From: Xenopus tropicalis
Taxonomy: Eukaryota > Chordata > Amphibia > Anura > Pipidae
Reading direction: 5' to 3'
NCBI RefSeq assembly: GCF_000004195.4
Contig: NC_030677.2
Location: forward strand, 104,072,329-104,136,328
DNA: 64,000 nucleotides
Every line of letters begins with the position of its first letter. The stretch's first letter is position 1. The translations under genes and the position numbers were made by a program. The notes under the pieces were generated by a model that was not told the DNA's origin, ran no database searches, and was given only the letters and a program-made list of their open reading frames with translations. Shown in pieces: positions 11,032-23,012 of the stretch.

Positions 11032-11150
11032 GATTTGGTTTGTATTGTATTCCCTGTGTGCCTTTCTCTGCTGTTGAATAGAATTTGTTGTGCAACTAGA
11101 GCTAGGAACTAGAAAGGCCACATCTTGCATTTTACATGTTTGTTTCTTAA

Positions 11151-11534
11151 AGGAACAGTAACACCAAAAAATGAAGTGTATAAAAGTAACTAAAACTGCT
11201 GCCCTGCACTGGTAAAAGTTGTGTGTTTACTTCAGAAAGTCTACTATAATTTATATAAATAAGCTGCTGTGTAGTATGGGGGCAGCCAAAGGAGAAAAGG
11301 CACAGGCACATAGCAGATAACAGATAAAACACTATTGTATTCTACAGAACTTGTCTGTTATCTGCTATGTAACCTGTGCCATTTCTCCTTTTCCCCCGTG
11401 GCTGCACAGCAGCTTATTATATAAATTATAGTAGTGTTACTGTAGCAAACACACCTGTTTTACCAGTGCAGGGCAACAGTGCATTATATTTTTATTACTT
11501 TAAAGCTCTTTTATTTTTTGGTGTTACTGTTCCT
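11151..11534. mobile_element. T2/Kolobok-like MITE with full-length inverted repeats, 384 bp
   Basis: AGGAACAGTAACACCAAAAAA at the left and its near-exact inverse at the right are flanked by TTAA on both sides (11147-11150, 11535-11538). AGGAACAGT fits the T2 terminal consensus AGGRRMANY. The arms stay complementary almost to the centre, so the whole unit is a long hairpin. Confidence 0.88.
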
Positions 11535-11571
11535 TTAAAATAAATGACCTGGGCGTTCTATTTATGTCTGA

Positions 11572-11660
11572 AGCTGGCCAAACATGGGCCAAGGCAGCAA
11601 CAACTCTAGGATTGCTTCTGCCCCCTTCACCCCCCCACCCCCACGCTTACCTTGATTATA
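11572..11660. repeat. Possible Harbinger-like MITE end fragment
   Basis: AGCTGGCCAAACATGGGCC resembles the ends of the MITE at 20431-20690. Only this end is visible. Confidence 0.35.
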
Positions 11661-11793
11661 GCCAAGGGGCGCGGTTTCACTCTCTGCACTGAAAAAGTTT
11701 AATTTCTAGCTTGAAACAAAAATTTTGCTTTTAACATTAGCTGAAGCAGATTTTTGATAAAGCAGGAAAGGCACAGCCATAAGGGGTAATTAA

Positions 11794-12056
11794 ACAGGTA
11801 TGGAATCTATTATGCAGAAACCTATTTTCTAGATAAGCTTTAAATTATGCAAAAGATATCTCCTACAGACATTTAAATCAAATTATTAAAATTTTTTAAA
11901 AATTATTATTTTTTCTCTGTAATAATAAAACAGTACCTTGTACTTGATCCTGACTAAGATATGATTAATCCTTATTGGAGGCAAAGCAATCCTATTGGGT
12001 TTATTTAATTACAGAAAGATTGCTTATCTGAGCATCGTGGATAACAGGTCCCATAT
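11794..12056. repeat. ACAGGTATGGGATC-family inverted repeat, copy 2
   Basis: Left acaggtatggaatctattat and right (reverse) atatgggacctgttatcc are preserved. The interior block taaaacagtaccttgtactt is shared with the copy at 63008-63230. Confidence 0.7.
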
Positions 12057-12326
12057 GATTACCTTTTAATTATCTTTTAGTATGTATAGATCACCTATTC
12101 TAAGCAATGTTTTAAGTGGTCCTTATTTTTAAGCTTTTTAAGATTTTAATTATTAGCCTTTTTATTATTTCTATTTTACACTGCAATGTAAAAAACTATA
12201 TTGAAAATGCTGTATCATGGTCGTTAACCCCAGCAACCAAAACATAGTTTGACTTTTTATTATTGCAGAGATGTCCACTGATCCCTTGTCATTAATTAAT
12301 AATGATCCAGCCCAATAACAGAGTAA

Positions 12327-12983
12327 GGCGGATGCCACACTGAGGGGGAGATTTATTAAGACCCGAACGGGTCCGAACGCGCCGAGCGGATCTGTGCCCG
12401 ATTTTTTCGAGCGCCCGCGGCGTTTTCACGCGGGCGCACGAAAAAGTCGTGCGAAAAGTCGTGCGCCCGCGCGAAAAATTCGGAAAGACTGCCACTGTTT
12501 GCAATGGTTTGGTACGAAAATTACGTGACTTTCGGATCGCCAATACGATTTTTTCGTGACTAATACAATTTTTTCGTGACTAATACTATTTTTTTGTAAG
12601 CATTTTCGGGATATTTGCGATCTTCAGAAATTTTCGTTTCCAATCCGAATTTTTCCCATTCGGGATTCGAACTCGGGTTTTGATAAATCTGCCCCTGAGT
12701 GTATGGCGTATATTTTCAGCAAGCGAAAATATCGCCATACGCTCCTACCTGTGCCTGTAGCCAAATGAATGAAATGCACTCGGGTGCAGGCACATGTAGC
12801 TGATATCCGCCGAAGATACGAAGTCTTGCGTTTTTTTGGCAGGTATCAGCTACATGTGCCGGCACCCGAGCGTATTTCATTCATTTGGGTGCAGGCACAA
12901 GGTAGGGAAAATCTAGCATAGCGGGCCATATTCTCAGTAATCATTTTTCGGCTTGCCAAGAATATGCCCGAGTGGCATCAACC
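12327..12983. mobile_element. Harbinger-like MITE containing a second MITE
   Basis: The ends GGCGGATGCCACAC and (reverse) GGTTGATGCCACTC are flanked by TAA (12324-12326, 12984-12986). The inner MITE at 12345-12695 is inserted 18 bp from the left end. With the insertion removed the element is about 302 bp, and its centre folds as one long hairpin (tgcaggcacatgtagctgat against atcagctacatgtgccggca). Confidence 0.85.
12345..12695. mobile_element. Inner MITE, 351 bp, nested insertion
   Basis: GGGGAGATTTATTAAGACCCG at the left and (reverse) GGGGCAGATTTATCAAAACC at the right are flanked by TGAG on both sides (12341-12344, 12696-12699). The interior is unusually CpG-rich (cgggcgcacgaaaaagtcg). The arms are only partly complementary. 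Confidence 0.83.
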
Positions 12984-12986
12984 TAA

Positions 12987-13300
12987 AGGGGAATTGGGTT
13001 TTTAAAAAATTTACTACTGGATAATTATCACCCTAATAAAATGAGGATAGATGACATCCAGGCCCGCCCAGCCTGCAATTTTGCCTGCATATGGAGCAAT
13101 GGGGACCGGACACGCAGAAACTTTAGCGCATCCTCTCCCCACTGCTCCGTATGGCATGGGGGGCGGGGGTGGTATTGTCGGTCAAGGTGGGTGGCACCCT
13201 ATTCAGAAATCGGTCCCTGATGACATCTATTTATTGCTTTTCTTTCTGTTTAGTCCCTCTCCTAGCCATCTTGCGAATTACCTAATATCTGCTTTTCGTG
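12987..13300. repeat. T2-like repeat start, split by a hAT MITE
   Basis: AGGGGAATTGGGTTTTTAAA follows TAA directly at the right edge of the Harbinger-like element, as if that element had landed in the T2 terminus. The hAT at 13059-13219 splits it. The right end is not identified. Confidence 0.4.
13059..13219. mobile_element. hAT MITE, 161 bp
   Basis: Ends CAGGCCCGCCCAG and (reverse) CAGGGACCGATTTC, with a perfect 8-bp duplication atgacatc (13051-13058, 13220-13227). Confidence 0.88.
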
Positions 13301-13310
13301 GCTGGGTTAA

Positions 13311-13531
13311 GACCCAATGGCACACCAGGTGTTTGCTCTGCTGATGGGAAAATGGTTGTCAACACTCATGCTGCCTGCTATAGACTTAAGTAGCAACCTA
13401 GGTGAAGGCAGATTTGGCTCCACTGGCAACAGGTGGTTGCTGTTCACTTCAATGACAAGCATATCAAGTGGCGACAGATGTTTTTTTTTTTTACCAGTGG
13501 AACACACAGTATGTCTGATGTGCCATGGCCC
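13311..13531. mobile_element. Diverged Harbinger-like MITE
   Basis: Left GACCCAATGGCACACC and (reverse) right GGGCCATGGCACATCAG are inverted repeats related to the GGGC-xx-TGGCACACGG family. TAA flanks both sides (13308-13310, 13532-13534). Confidence 0.5.
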
Positions 13532-14048
13532 TAAGCCCTAGCAACCTAGGTGCTGATTACACCATGCCAAAATGTTATTTTGGACTAAACTTGTCCTTTA
13601 AATGGCTATAAAACAGTTTATCACATGAGCCCATGAACACTGTGTACAGCCATATGTACCAGCCTACAAACCTCATACACTGAGACAGATTCATCAGGTC
13701 ATTAATTAAGCTATATCGAGGAGTCTTGTTTTTTTGTTACATAAGAATGTTCTATATAATGTGTCAGATGATAAATACAGATTCTGTGCTCTAGAAAAAA
13801 AGGGTTATAAACTGGGTGACATTAAAAGACATTCAGCTTTGAGAATTTCTAATGCAGACAGGGCAGCTTTAATAAATGTGCCACTAGGTATATTTTTTTC
13901 TATAGTAATTATTCTTGAATATCTATGGTTAGTATGCCCGCTATCCATTTTAGTTTTTGATTACATTTGGCGTGCTTAGAGTTATTATTCTCATTATACA
14001 TTTTCTGTATCAATTATACTGGCACATCTGGGATCTGTTTTGGTAAAA

Positions 14049-14253
14049 TGGGTGTGGTATTTAGTGGTGTAACCTAAAAGTGGATGTGGTCAAAAATTAG
14101 GCGGCCCACCAACTGGATCTTTGCCCTGGGCCCACCAAGGCCTTAAAATGGCCTTGAATGAAGAGATTTGCAAACTGTACATCTGGCCACCCATTAATTC
14201 CCAGATCGGTAAGCCTCAATGGCATGTAGGACACCACTGTAAATATAAACCAA
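14049..14253. repeat. Possible decayed hAT element (CAGTGGTGTAAC ends)
   Basis: tagtggtgtaaccta and, reversed, cagtggtgtcctaca face each other, similar to the hAT ends at 19778-20156. No 8-bp duplication is left. Confidence 0.3.
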
Positions 14254-14367
14254 CAATGTATCCCACTATAGCTATTGCACAACCATGTTTTTTCTGAGCA
14301 AATTTTGGAGACTTATGGATGGCCCGAATTGAAAAAACAACCGAGAACTTCTGATTTGATGCTTTAA

Positions 14368-14757
14368 AGGGAATGTAAACCACCAAATAAATATTTTGCT
14401 AAATGAAAATGTAAGTGTAAGAAAGTCTCCACTATACAATTTTTACTAAATTCAGAACTACTTTTGAAAGCAGCATGTGTCTATGCCTTGGTATTCTCTG
14501 CCATCACTGCTGGTTCTAGCTATTGAAACATAATAGCAGCAGCCAGATCTCTACCAGCCAAGGGTTTAACCCACACTCCATTAAATGTTTCTGCACAGGT
14601 CTGTTATTCATCTGGTGCCTGTAAAAATCATAACCAGCAGTGTAGAGAAAGAAAAATGCTGCTTTAATGAGCAAATACATTTACATATAAAATTATTGAA
14701 AACTTGTAATGAATGTATATTGTAAAGTTGCTTTGAATAACATTTTCTTTTCTAAGG
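14368..14757. repeat. T2-like MITE, right end degraded
   Basis: TTAA (14364-14367) then AGGGAATGTAAACCACC opens a T2-type repeat. The interior, including taacattttcttttctaagg, fits the family. A clear right terminus is missing. Confidence 0.5.
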
Positions 14758-16663
14758 CAAAATGTTATTTATGTCAATGTCAGTATTCATTATACATTGC
14801 TCACTAAAATGTATGGTAGTATTTTTTATACCCTTCAGCTCTAACACAAAGTTTGGAGGTTATGTAGGAACATGGGCAAAGTTAACTCTGGTCCATAAAT
14901 CAATAGCATTTACTAATGGGGTTAGAATGATGAAGTCAAACATCGACTGGTTGCTGTCACTGTACTAGGAAAAGCTTTGTATGTAGTGCCTCTTTTAGTG
15001 CCTCTTTAACCTCTAAAGGTATCAATAGAAAATTGGGCATCACAAGACACAGCATTGCTGAATGCTTTCCATTCCTTTTTTCAATACTTTTAAATACAAA
15101 AGTATACTTATTTACTGGACAGACATTTTGTTCCTCACCTGGGACTGTTTCCAAGATCTTGGAAACACTGTAGACACTGGAGATCAATCCAGTGGCAGGG
15201 TTGGGGGGGTACTTCATTCTCTGGTGATTGGCGCATGCAAAGTATGGAAACTCTACTCTACTGTACATGCACCAAAGCCCAGCCTGAAGTTCATATAGGA
15301 TGAGATTAGGGAATAACTTTTTTGTAAATTCTTGGAACTATGTCTGAAAAAAACAGTGTTTTCTTATATTTGAAACCTTATAGTGAGATAAGGGGGCCTG
15401 AGCAATGGCTGGATGATTGGATGTTCAGGAGAGGCTTGAATTCATTTTTTTCTAATTTTTTTCAATTCTGTTAATTGTACTGATGGGGAAATTCATTTCT
15501 GAAATTATTATCCTTCCCATTTTTATCTTTTAATGGAAAATGCTTTCTGAATGATCATTGACCCCTGATCCCTGCAATGAAAAAAAAGGCACTTTTTTTC
15601 TTTTCTTTTTCCTAAGTTCAATGAAAATTCTTAAACCCAGAAACACAAGCTAAATTAAATAGCTTCTTCACGCTGTTATTGCAAAGCATGAGACCACCAT
15701 GGGTTAGCACAGCTTCTAGCCTTATCCAGAGTCAGGATTCAGTAATCACCAAAAACATTTACTGAGAAAACAGTAGTGAGAATGCCAAGGGGCATAGTAA
15801 ATGAAAATCCATGCGGTGACAAATGAACTCTGAAAATATTAATAATATCAAACCTGAGCAGTTACATTTACTGTTAGCAGCTGGTGCACTGGTTTAAACC
15901 TAGGAGTTCTGCTCTATTAGCAAAAAGAACGCTAAAACTCTGGCGGCATCCTGTGGGGACCCAGCGCAGGGAAAGCAAGGTTCAGAAAGTGTGGGGCATT
16001 CTGAGAATTTAGCTACAGGCAACAGACTGCCCTGGGTCCTGTGAGAGAAGAAAAGTTATGTATGGCAAAAATCCTATTCATCGAAAACTTTCTCTCCACA
16101 ATGCACAAGAGAAGCTGAAGTAGGAAAAATGGCAAAGATTTAGAAAAGGAAGTAAAAATTATTAAAAACCATGATAGAGATGCTGCCTTGGGTAATGAAG
16201 CAAATTGGGTTAGTGACATGGGCTAAGTGACTACAAAATACTGGAGCAGCATCCAGGGATGACATTAAAATGTCATTAAAGCTTGGAAAGTATGAAATAC
16301 AAGTGTTTTATTTGTCAGAGCGGGAGAGCATCTTAATGTGTTATGAAGCTACTGTGCTGTTAGGTTTTTTCAAAGATGATGACTTCCAGACTTTACATTT
16401 CAATTTCCATGATGCTGTGCCATGGGTATATCATGTTGTGAAGGCATTTTTACCAGAGGGCCAGGAGGATTTATGCACTGTATAACACTGTAACAGTAAG
16501 CAAGCAGATAACTTATGATAAACTGCTGTCCTCCTTTGTTGCCTGTTATTTATTGGGTAAGGCTGGTGCCAGTGGCCTTTGTGGGGCTCTATTATTAAAC
16601 TGTCCTGCAGTTCTCCAGCTGATGTGGATCTACATCTCCCTGCACGCCATGACATTTAGGCTA
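14758..16663. other. Intronic DNA, nothing supported
   Basis: A 71-codon plus-strand frame at 16270-16485 has no flanking splice sites or family resemblance. The rest is AT-rich unique sequence. Confidence 0.35.
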
Positions 16664-17300
16664 ATGGTAGTCAACAAGCCATAGATAGATAAAGCCAGCT
16701 CTTACAGTATAGGAAAAAAAAAAAATCACAATATAGTGCAGTATTTTTTTATATAGGGATGGTCTACCCGTCTGTGTTACTATGGATACAGAAAAAAGTG
16801 TATCCTCACACTATTAACTTTTGCCCATTTTTTTTACATGTATAGTTTAAAATCACCACACTCACATTTTAAAAGCCATCATGGTGCTTTAAAACAGTCT
16901 CTCCTAAGGTGTCCGCATCTATCCCACTGGTTGAGATATTTCAGGCCGGCGTTCTAAACCATGTGGGCACAAGGAACCTGGATGATGTTGTAAGCCTGGC
17001 GCGTTTCGTCTTGCGACTTCCTCACAGGGGATTTATATAAGGCATGAATGTTTTATACAGTTTGTGAGTACTCACCTTCACTATACAGCGTACACCAAAT
17101 GTGAGGATCAATAGCACCACTCCCTATCTGCATGGGCAAATGTTAATGGTGTGAGAATACACTTTTTCCTGTATCCATAGTAACACAGAAGGGTGGAACA
17201 TCCCTGTATAAAAATACTGCACTATATTGTGATTTTTTTTATTTTTTCCTATACTGTAAGCACTGGCTTTAATCTTAAACTGGCTTGTTGACTACTATAT
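16664..17300. mobile_element. Large inverted-repeat (foldback) element, about 640 bp
   Basis: Arms of about 155 bp (16664-16820 and 17140-17300) are near-identical inverse copies: TAGTCAACAAGCC, then a gap, then TTACAGTATAGGAAAA, then GTGTTACTATGGATACAG. The unpaired centre holds the motif gcctggcgcgtttcgtcttg. No transposase is present and no target duplication is certain. Confidence 0.8.
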
Positions 17301-18181
17301 CCGGAGGAGAAACAGAGAAGAGCCAGCAAGGATATGCCCTGGGACATTTAAACAGAGACTTGGGACATTTAAACAAAAAAAAATCCTTTTTTTTCTTCTT
17401 TGTGATTTAGGCTTATGGTAAACAGGTTGTTTTCTCTGCTGGAATATATAAACCAATCCCCTACCTTTCACCTCCTGCGCATATTCACTGACAGACACAG
17501 GAATGGTTGATCAGAGCACCCACATGCTCACATGACCCATGTGACATTTGCCTTAAATGCTGGAGGATGCTTAATGTTATAGATTAGCTGGTGGTTGCAT
17601 GCCCTTTATACAGCCTTCCCATAATTGGAAGCTTTCTGAATACAAGGTTTCCAGGTAAGGGATGCTATAACTGTACTGTATAAAGGGATATTGACATAAC
17701 ATTGTCCATGTACTGATTATTTCACAGCTGCTACCCCTTACACTGTGGGCTGCAAATATATATATATTTAAATGTACACCTGCACATATATATCTGCTTT
17801 ACTTCGCATGTGAGCTTAATCTTGACAGCTATAGCATACTAAAACCAGAAGGTCATTTCTGGTAATCATTAGCAAGTATTTTTTCTCTGCACGGAAGGAT
17901 TACAAGTAGATTAATGGAGCACTAAAAGCTGAAAGTTTTGACATCATTTGGCCGGTTTAAGTATTACTTTGATAGCTTGTTCAAGAAAAGTCTGCCTCAA
18001 ACCCAAACTATGGAAAGTATGGTGACCTAGGTCAAACAATAGAAATCAACTGCATATGTGCCATTTAAACACTTTTCACATAACAACATGTGGTTTGGTT
18101 ACCCAAACAGTGTTTCTACAAAATACTAAACAAGAGTTTTGCATTTCAAAGGCTGTGTTGTGCACTGATGCTGATGATTAA
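17301..18181. other. Intronic DNA with a small repeat fragment
   Basis: At 17620-17690 an inverted piece of the ACAGGTATGGGATC family occurs (ggaagctttctgaatacaag and following). A (TA)n run lies at about 17757-17768. Nothing else. Confidence 0.4.
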
Positions 18182-18240
18182 AGGTGGCCATACACCTCAC
18201 TGATGTGTCTTAGAAATGTCACTTTGCACTCACTTCAAAA
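18182..18240. repeat. Harbinger-like MITE left end
   Basis: AGGTGGCCATACACCTCAC after TTAA. Only this terminus is present. Confidence 0.5.
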
Positions 18241-19777
18241 CTTGTGCCATTGTATGCATTTAATTGAAGTTTTCATTATTTAATATAACTGCGGAATTCC
18301 ATAGGTGATAAACATGTTTGAAGAATACAATCCTACAACCAAAAGTTATAAACTTCAATCAGAACCATGGAAAATCACTGAAGTGTCTACATCGAAGTAT
18401 TATAGATAAGAGTGGAAGGAAAAGACTTTAAGCTAAAAGACTTGCAATTAATCTCTCCAAAATGCCTTTCCACTGGCAACAAAGGGAATCACTGGTGGAA
18501 AGGCCTATGAATCACTTCTGAAGTCACTTGAATTTGTGTACAGGAGGAAATTTGGTGCCGGTGGAAAGGCATCAGTTGGTGAAAAGGAGATTAGCTGCCC
18601 ACAGTAGCAGAGATTTATCACAGAACAATAGAATAAAATGAAATGGCATGATTGTTTTATGTGGTTTCTTAATATAGTCTCCAAATATAGGGAGTAGGGA
18701 GCTGATAGACCTGCATTAAAGAAGCTCCTAGCTGTTTTAGTTAACATGCCAGACCAAGAAGCAAAAATAAAGAATGCAAAACAGTGGCAAAAACATTTAG
18801 GTTTAGCCCAGTTTTACTTGAGGAACTCTGTAGCAAACTATAATAAATACAGGGTTAAAGTGCAAAATTGTCAGTCCTGCTTTAATTTAGTCTACTAGTG
18901 AACAACCAATGCTATTTTTGACTAATAAAGGGTGACATATTTTACCAGGCAATTTCTTCGGAGAAAACCAGGGGGCCTGGTGTGGAGATGGTGGGTTGGG
19001 AGCAGTACATCTGTAGTTGAAGAGGAGAAGAGGAGCCACAGCTACTGTTTATACCTCCTGCAGTTGCATTTATTCAGGCTATTGGCCCGAGCTACTGGAC
19101 AATGAATGTGGCCATGCAAGTGTGTACAGTTGGTACAGTATTCGGCTGTTTAGCCTGGAGGCTGATGAGTGGGTTAACATGGAGGATTGATCTATGTTTG
19201 GCCATCTTAACTCCTGGCACCCTACATTATTATGATAGGAATTAGCACATCTAGTTAAGCATTCAGTCATCATTGTTACATGACAATAATTTAAAGCCTT
19301 AGTTTGCTTTTTCTTTATTATATAGGGTTTCAGAGTATATTAAAAATATTTAAAGTGGTTTATATAATCTGTTATTTACACCCAGGACCTGGTGTTTTCT
19401 GGATAAGGGATCATTTTGATAAAAAATGATTTCATCTTTTTTAATTATATGCTAGTGAGTGACAGAAGGAAGACTGCCTGGACCAGAACTTTTTTGGAAA
19501 TGAGAGTAAGGATGAATATATAGGGAAGAGACACAATCCTCTCAGCTCTGCTTTACATCCGTCTTCACTGAATTAATATAGTCCTTTGCATATATTACTA
19601 TTTTCTTTGGGGTTTGGCATGAATTTTAAATGGTCATTCTTTATGTAAAATGTTATTAATGGTTTAACTAACAAGTAAAAGCATTATAGAATAGCTGAAT
19701 TGCAACCAGGAGTCTTTCCTGCCAAGTGTCCTAAATTTCTAAAAAATATTAATCAATTAACAGATGTAGCCAGAGGG
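18241..19777. other. Intronic DNA, mostly unassigned
   Basis: A short fragment of the ACAGGTATGGGATC family (ggacctggtgttttctggat) lies at 19383-19411. No exon is supported. Confidence 0.35.
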
Positions 19778-20156
19778 CAGTAGTGTAATTAAGGCCCCCG
19801 CAGACAATGCAACAGGGGGGCCTCGAGTCCTGAAGGGTCCCTGCTGCTGCTGGGATCTGAGGAGACCTCTACAAACGCCTGCTGTCGCTTCTGGTTCACT
19901 GCCACGTCCCCCCGTAAGTGCCATCACACGTTGCACAATGTCACTGCAGTGGGACTTTCTTTGTCCTACCTTCTTCCACCCTTGGCAATGCCAGGGAGGG
20001 AGGGAGGACAAAGGGAATAGGGACGCACACAGGGTGGAGGCAGAGGCGGAGCCCGCAGAGGGGACTGGAAGGGAAAGGATGGCAAAGGGAAGTGTTAACC
20101 GGGGACATTGAAAGTTCCTCTGCAGGGGGCCCCCACAAACTCTAGTTATGCCACTG
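19778..20156. mobile_element. hAT MITE, 379 bp
   Basis: Ends CAGTAGTGTAATTAAGG and (reverse) CAGTGGCATAACTAGAG, with a perfect 8-bp duplication ccagaggg (19770-19777, 20157-20164). The open frames inside on both strands have no family resemblance. Confidence 0.9.
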
Positions 20157-20430
20157 CCAGAGGGTGCCCTGAAAAAAACTATGAGCATCTGGGTGGTACA
20201 TGGATAACCACATAGGACTCTATACATGCCTTGAGGCAAGCTGTCTTTCTTGTATGAACTTTATGGAATAGCGATTTTTGTTTTCTGACCTTATTTTTTT
20301 GCTTTTTTTTTTGCTTTATTTCCACTTATCTGTTCACTTTTGTTTAATTGTAGTATTAATGTTACAGTGCAGTGGCAGATGCAATGTTTGATTCAAGTCT
20401 ACTTACCCAAAGAAACCAGTAACATTCTTA

Positions 20431-20690
20431 AGGTGGCCAAACATGGGCTGATAAAAGCTGTAGTTTAAGCTTATTGGCCTGTGTATGGGGCCCTCCAACA
20501 GGCCCGCCTGACTGATATCTGGCCAAAAATTGGACAGATAATAAACAAGCAGGTTTAAAACTCCCATCTGGGTGAGGACTGCAATGGCTCGTTGATGCCG
20601 CCCTCTCCCCTTTGGGTAGCATTAACCGTCAGTATTGTCCACCTCAAGGCCCCCCACCAAACAAGCAGATCTTTTAATGTATGGCCAGCT
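20431..20690. mobile_element. Harbinger-like MITE, 260 bp
   Basis: AGGTGGCCAAACATGGG and (reverse) AGCTGGCCATACATTA, flanked by TTA (20428-20430, 20691-20693). It is a member of the family at 10468 and 58061. Confidence 0.78.
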
Positions 20691-20699
20691 TTAATTTCA

Positions 20700-21838
20700 G
20701 AAGGCAAGCCAATTACTACAGTATTTTAATTTGTTACTAGACCTAGACCAAACTTTGCACCATTTATTATATTGCCTCATTATGCATTGAACAGTGGAAA
20801 CGTTTGCAAATGGCTTTTACCTGTCTTTACTTTATACTGAAAACAAATAGCTGGACATAAGAAACTATAAAAATATTTGAAAGCCTCTGTTCATTTTTGT
20901 TTGTGTTGCCTGGTTTTTTTCACCTTATTTAGTTAAACCAGATAACTGGGGCATCCTATTGCAATGTACATGCAGTCTTATTTCCCTGTAATAAGCTCTA
21001 CTGTAGCTGATGTACTTCCTGAGCTATCTTTATTAAATGCTGTGTACAATGTCGTAACAGGTATATAAATAAAAAATATTAATAACAGCATAGTATGAAC
21101 ATGAACAGTATGGTTTTTAAAGTGCTGGATCTAATACAGTTAACATTTATGCACTTGTTAAAGACAAGCAACACCTAACCCTACAAATGCTTTGAAATAA
21201 CGTGTAATCGCACATCGTCTAGATGCTCTCAGAGCTATAAATAAAAAAAGACGTGAGGTGAGTAACACAGGAAAAGGATGGTTGATCTTCTGAAGTGCGA
21301 TGTTTCACAAGACCCCACATCCCACGGATACTGGGTTAATGAATGTAGCATGGAATTTCCTGTGAGCAAAGGGTTCTGGGGACAAAGATGTAAATGTTCT
21401 TCCCAAGCAAATATAAATGACAAGGACGATTATTATCAGTTTTAGAAAGCACAACCAAAATTACAAAGGGGTTCATTACTGTAAATGTCACTGATTTTAA
21501 AGACCAAGGATAGAAAACCAATCAATACACTATATAGATCCAGCAACCAGCTATGCATGGTTGACCTATCACAATACACCATAAGCTCTTTGCTATCAAA
21601 CAGGTGACCAGTAAATGTTATCTGCTGATTGGTTGCTATAGGTGACTAGATCTATAGTAAACCTTGTACCTTTACACTACCTCCATGTATGTGCACAAGA
21701 CACAAGACTATCCTTGAGGACAACCAGTCTTCACTGGGGCATTCCCTATGTCTTTTTAGATATCTGAATGATGTTGAAAGGTTGGATTCCTATACTGAGG
21801 CAAATCCTTTATCCTTGTTAATGCCTTGTCAATTTTTT
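20700..21838. other. Intronic DNA with one old repeat half-copy
   Basis: 21597-21650 is the right half of the palindromic family described at 2934-3083 (atctgctgattggttgctat). The rest is unassigned. Confidence 0.35.
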
Positions 21839-21839
21839 C

Positions 21840-22580
21840 ATGGAATGTGAATAGGCTGTTGGCACATGAGATGCTTTGTCCTCCAGACTAAAGTGGATAA
21901 AAGCCATCTTGATTGTTAGCAGCACATAGTTCAAAAGGCAGCATCTGTAAAGGTATAGGGGTTTCGTGCGCATGGCATGTGTAACTTGCACAACTGGGAA
22001 GGCACCATTAATGCTGAACAATATATACAGGTTTTGGAGCAACATATACTGCCATACACGTTATGTTTTTCAGGGAAGTTGCTTATTTCAGCAAGACAAT
22101 GCCAAACAGCAGTCTGCATATATTACAATAGCATGGCTCTGTAGTAAAAGAGTCCAGGTGCTAAACTGGCATGCTTGAAGTCCAGACCTGGTAGCCACTG
22201 AAAATATTTGGTGCATTATGTAATGAATAATACGACAAAGGAGACCCTGAACTGTTGACCTACTGAAATCCTTTATCAGACAAGAATGGGACAACATTTT
22301 ATTTTCAGAACTTCAGCAATTGGTCTTCTTTGGTTCTTAAACAGTTAGAGTGTTGTTATACGAACAAGAGATGCAACACAGTGGGAAACATGCCACTGTC
22401 CCCACTTTTTTTCAAACCTGTACCGGCATCAAATTCAAACTGAGCATATATTTTTCAGAAAACATAATTTCTAATTTTCAATAGTTGATATGTTGTCTTT
22501 GTACTATTTGCATTTAAAAGTACGGTTTAAATATTTTGCAAATCATTCTATTATCTAGTGTCCCAACTTTTTTGGAAACT
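21840..22580 (+). pseudogene. Tc1-like transposon remnant with broken transposase
   Basis: In plus frames the DNA still reads fragments typical of Tc1-family DDE transposases, such as APLMLNNIYR, then FQQDNAKQQSAY with the catalytic Asp region, then WLCSKRVQVLNWHA. Further pieces (IRQEWDN) follow after frameshifts and stops. The 3' end tagtgtcccaacttttttgg is the family's terminal repeat. The left part of the element is missing or unrecognisable. It is inactive. Confidence 0.82.
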
Positions 22581-22641
22581 TGACAATTATATACAAAAAC
22601 AAAAATCTAAATAAAATGATGCTTCAAAGAAAATATTTATA

Positions 22642-23010
22642 CAGTTTCAAAAGTAGGAACCATTGAGCTAGAAATAAATTATCTCGTTTGTCAGTTTTCT
22701 TTTTTTGGGAGTTACTTGCAGTCATACTGTGAAAATACTAGGGCAGCTCTTATGTGAATCTGTTTGGCTCAGCAGGAGTGATGGAAATGCTGACCGTACT
22801 CGTTCCTCTGCAAGTTACTAATTTAGAAGACTGTCACCAAGGATCCAAGTAGCCAGAGGCAAAGCAAGGCAGTAAATAATCAAATATCACTTAAACATTG
22901 TCTTTTTTGAACTAATAAAATAAAGTTCAGTTGAGTCATGTTTACTGCAAATATATAACATATAATACTATTTTATGCTACTATCCCAATGGTTCCTACT
23001 TTTGAAACTG
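22642..23010. mobile_element. Mariner-type MITE, 369 bp
   Basis: Perfect 24-bp inverted repeats beginning CAGTTTCAAAAGTAGGAACC at both ends are flanked by TA (22640-22641, 23011-23012). The interior is unrelated to transposase. It lies about 60 bp after the Tc1 remnant but has different termini, so it is a separate insertion. Confidence 0.83.
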
Positions 23011-23012
23011 TA

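Noticed and set aside
16270..16485. Plus-strand 71-codon ORF
   Set aside because: No splice sites, no family resemblance, and within the range of chance in AT-rich DNA.
19757..20239. Minus-strand 160-codon ORF
   Set aside because: It spans a hAT MITE and its flanks across both target duplications, so it cannot be an ancestral gene.
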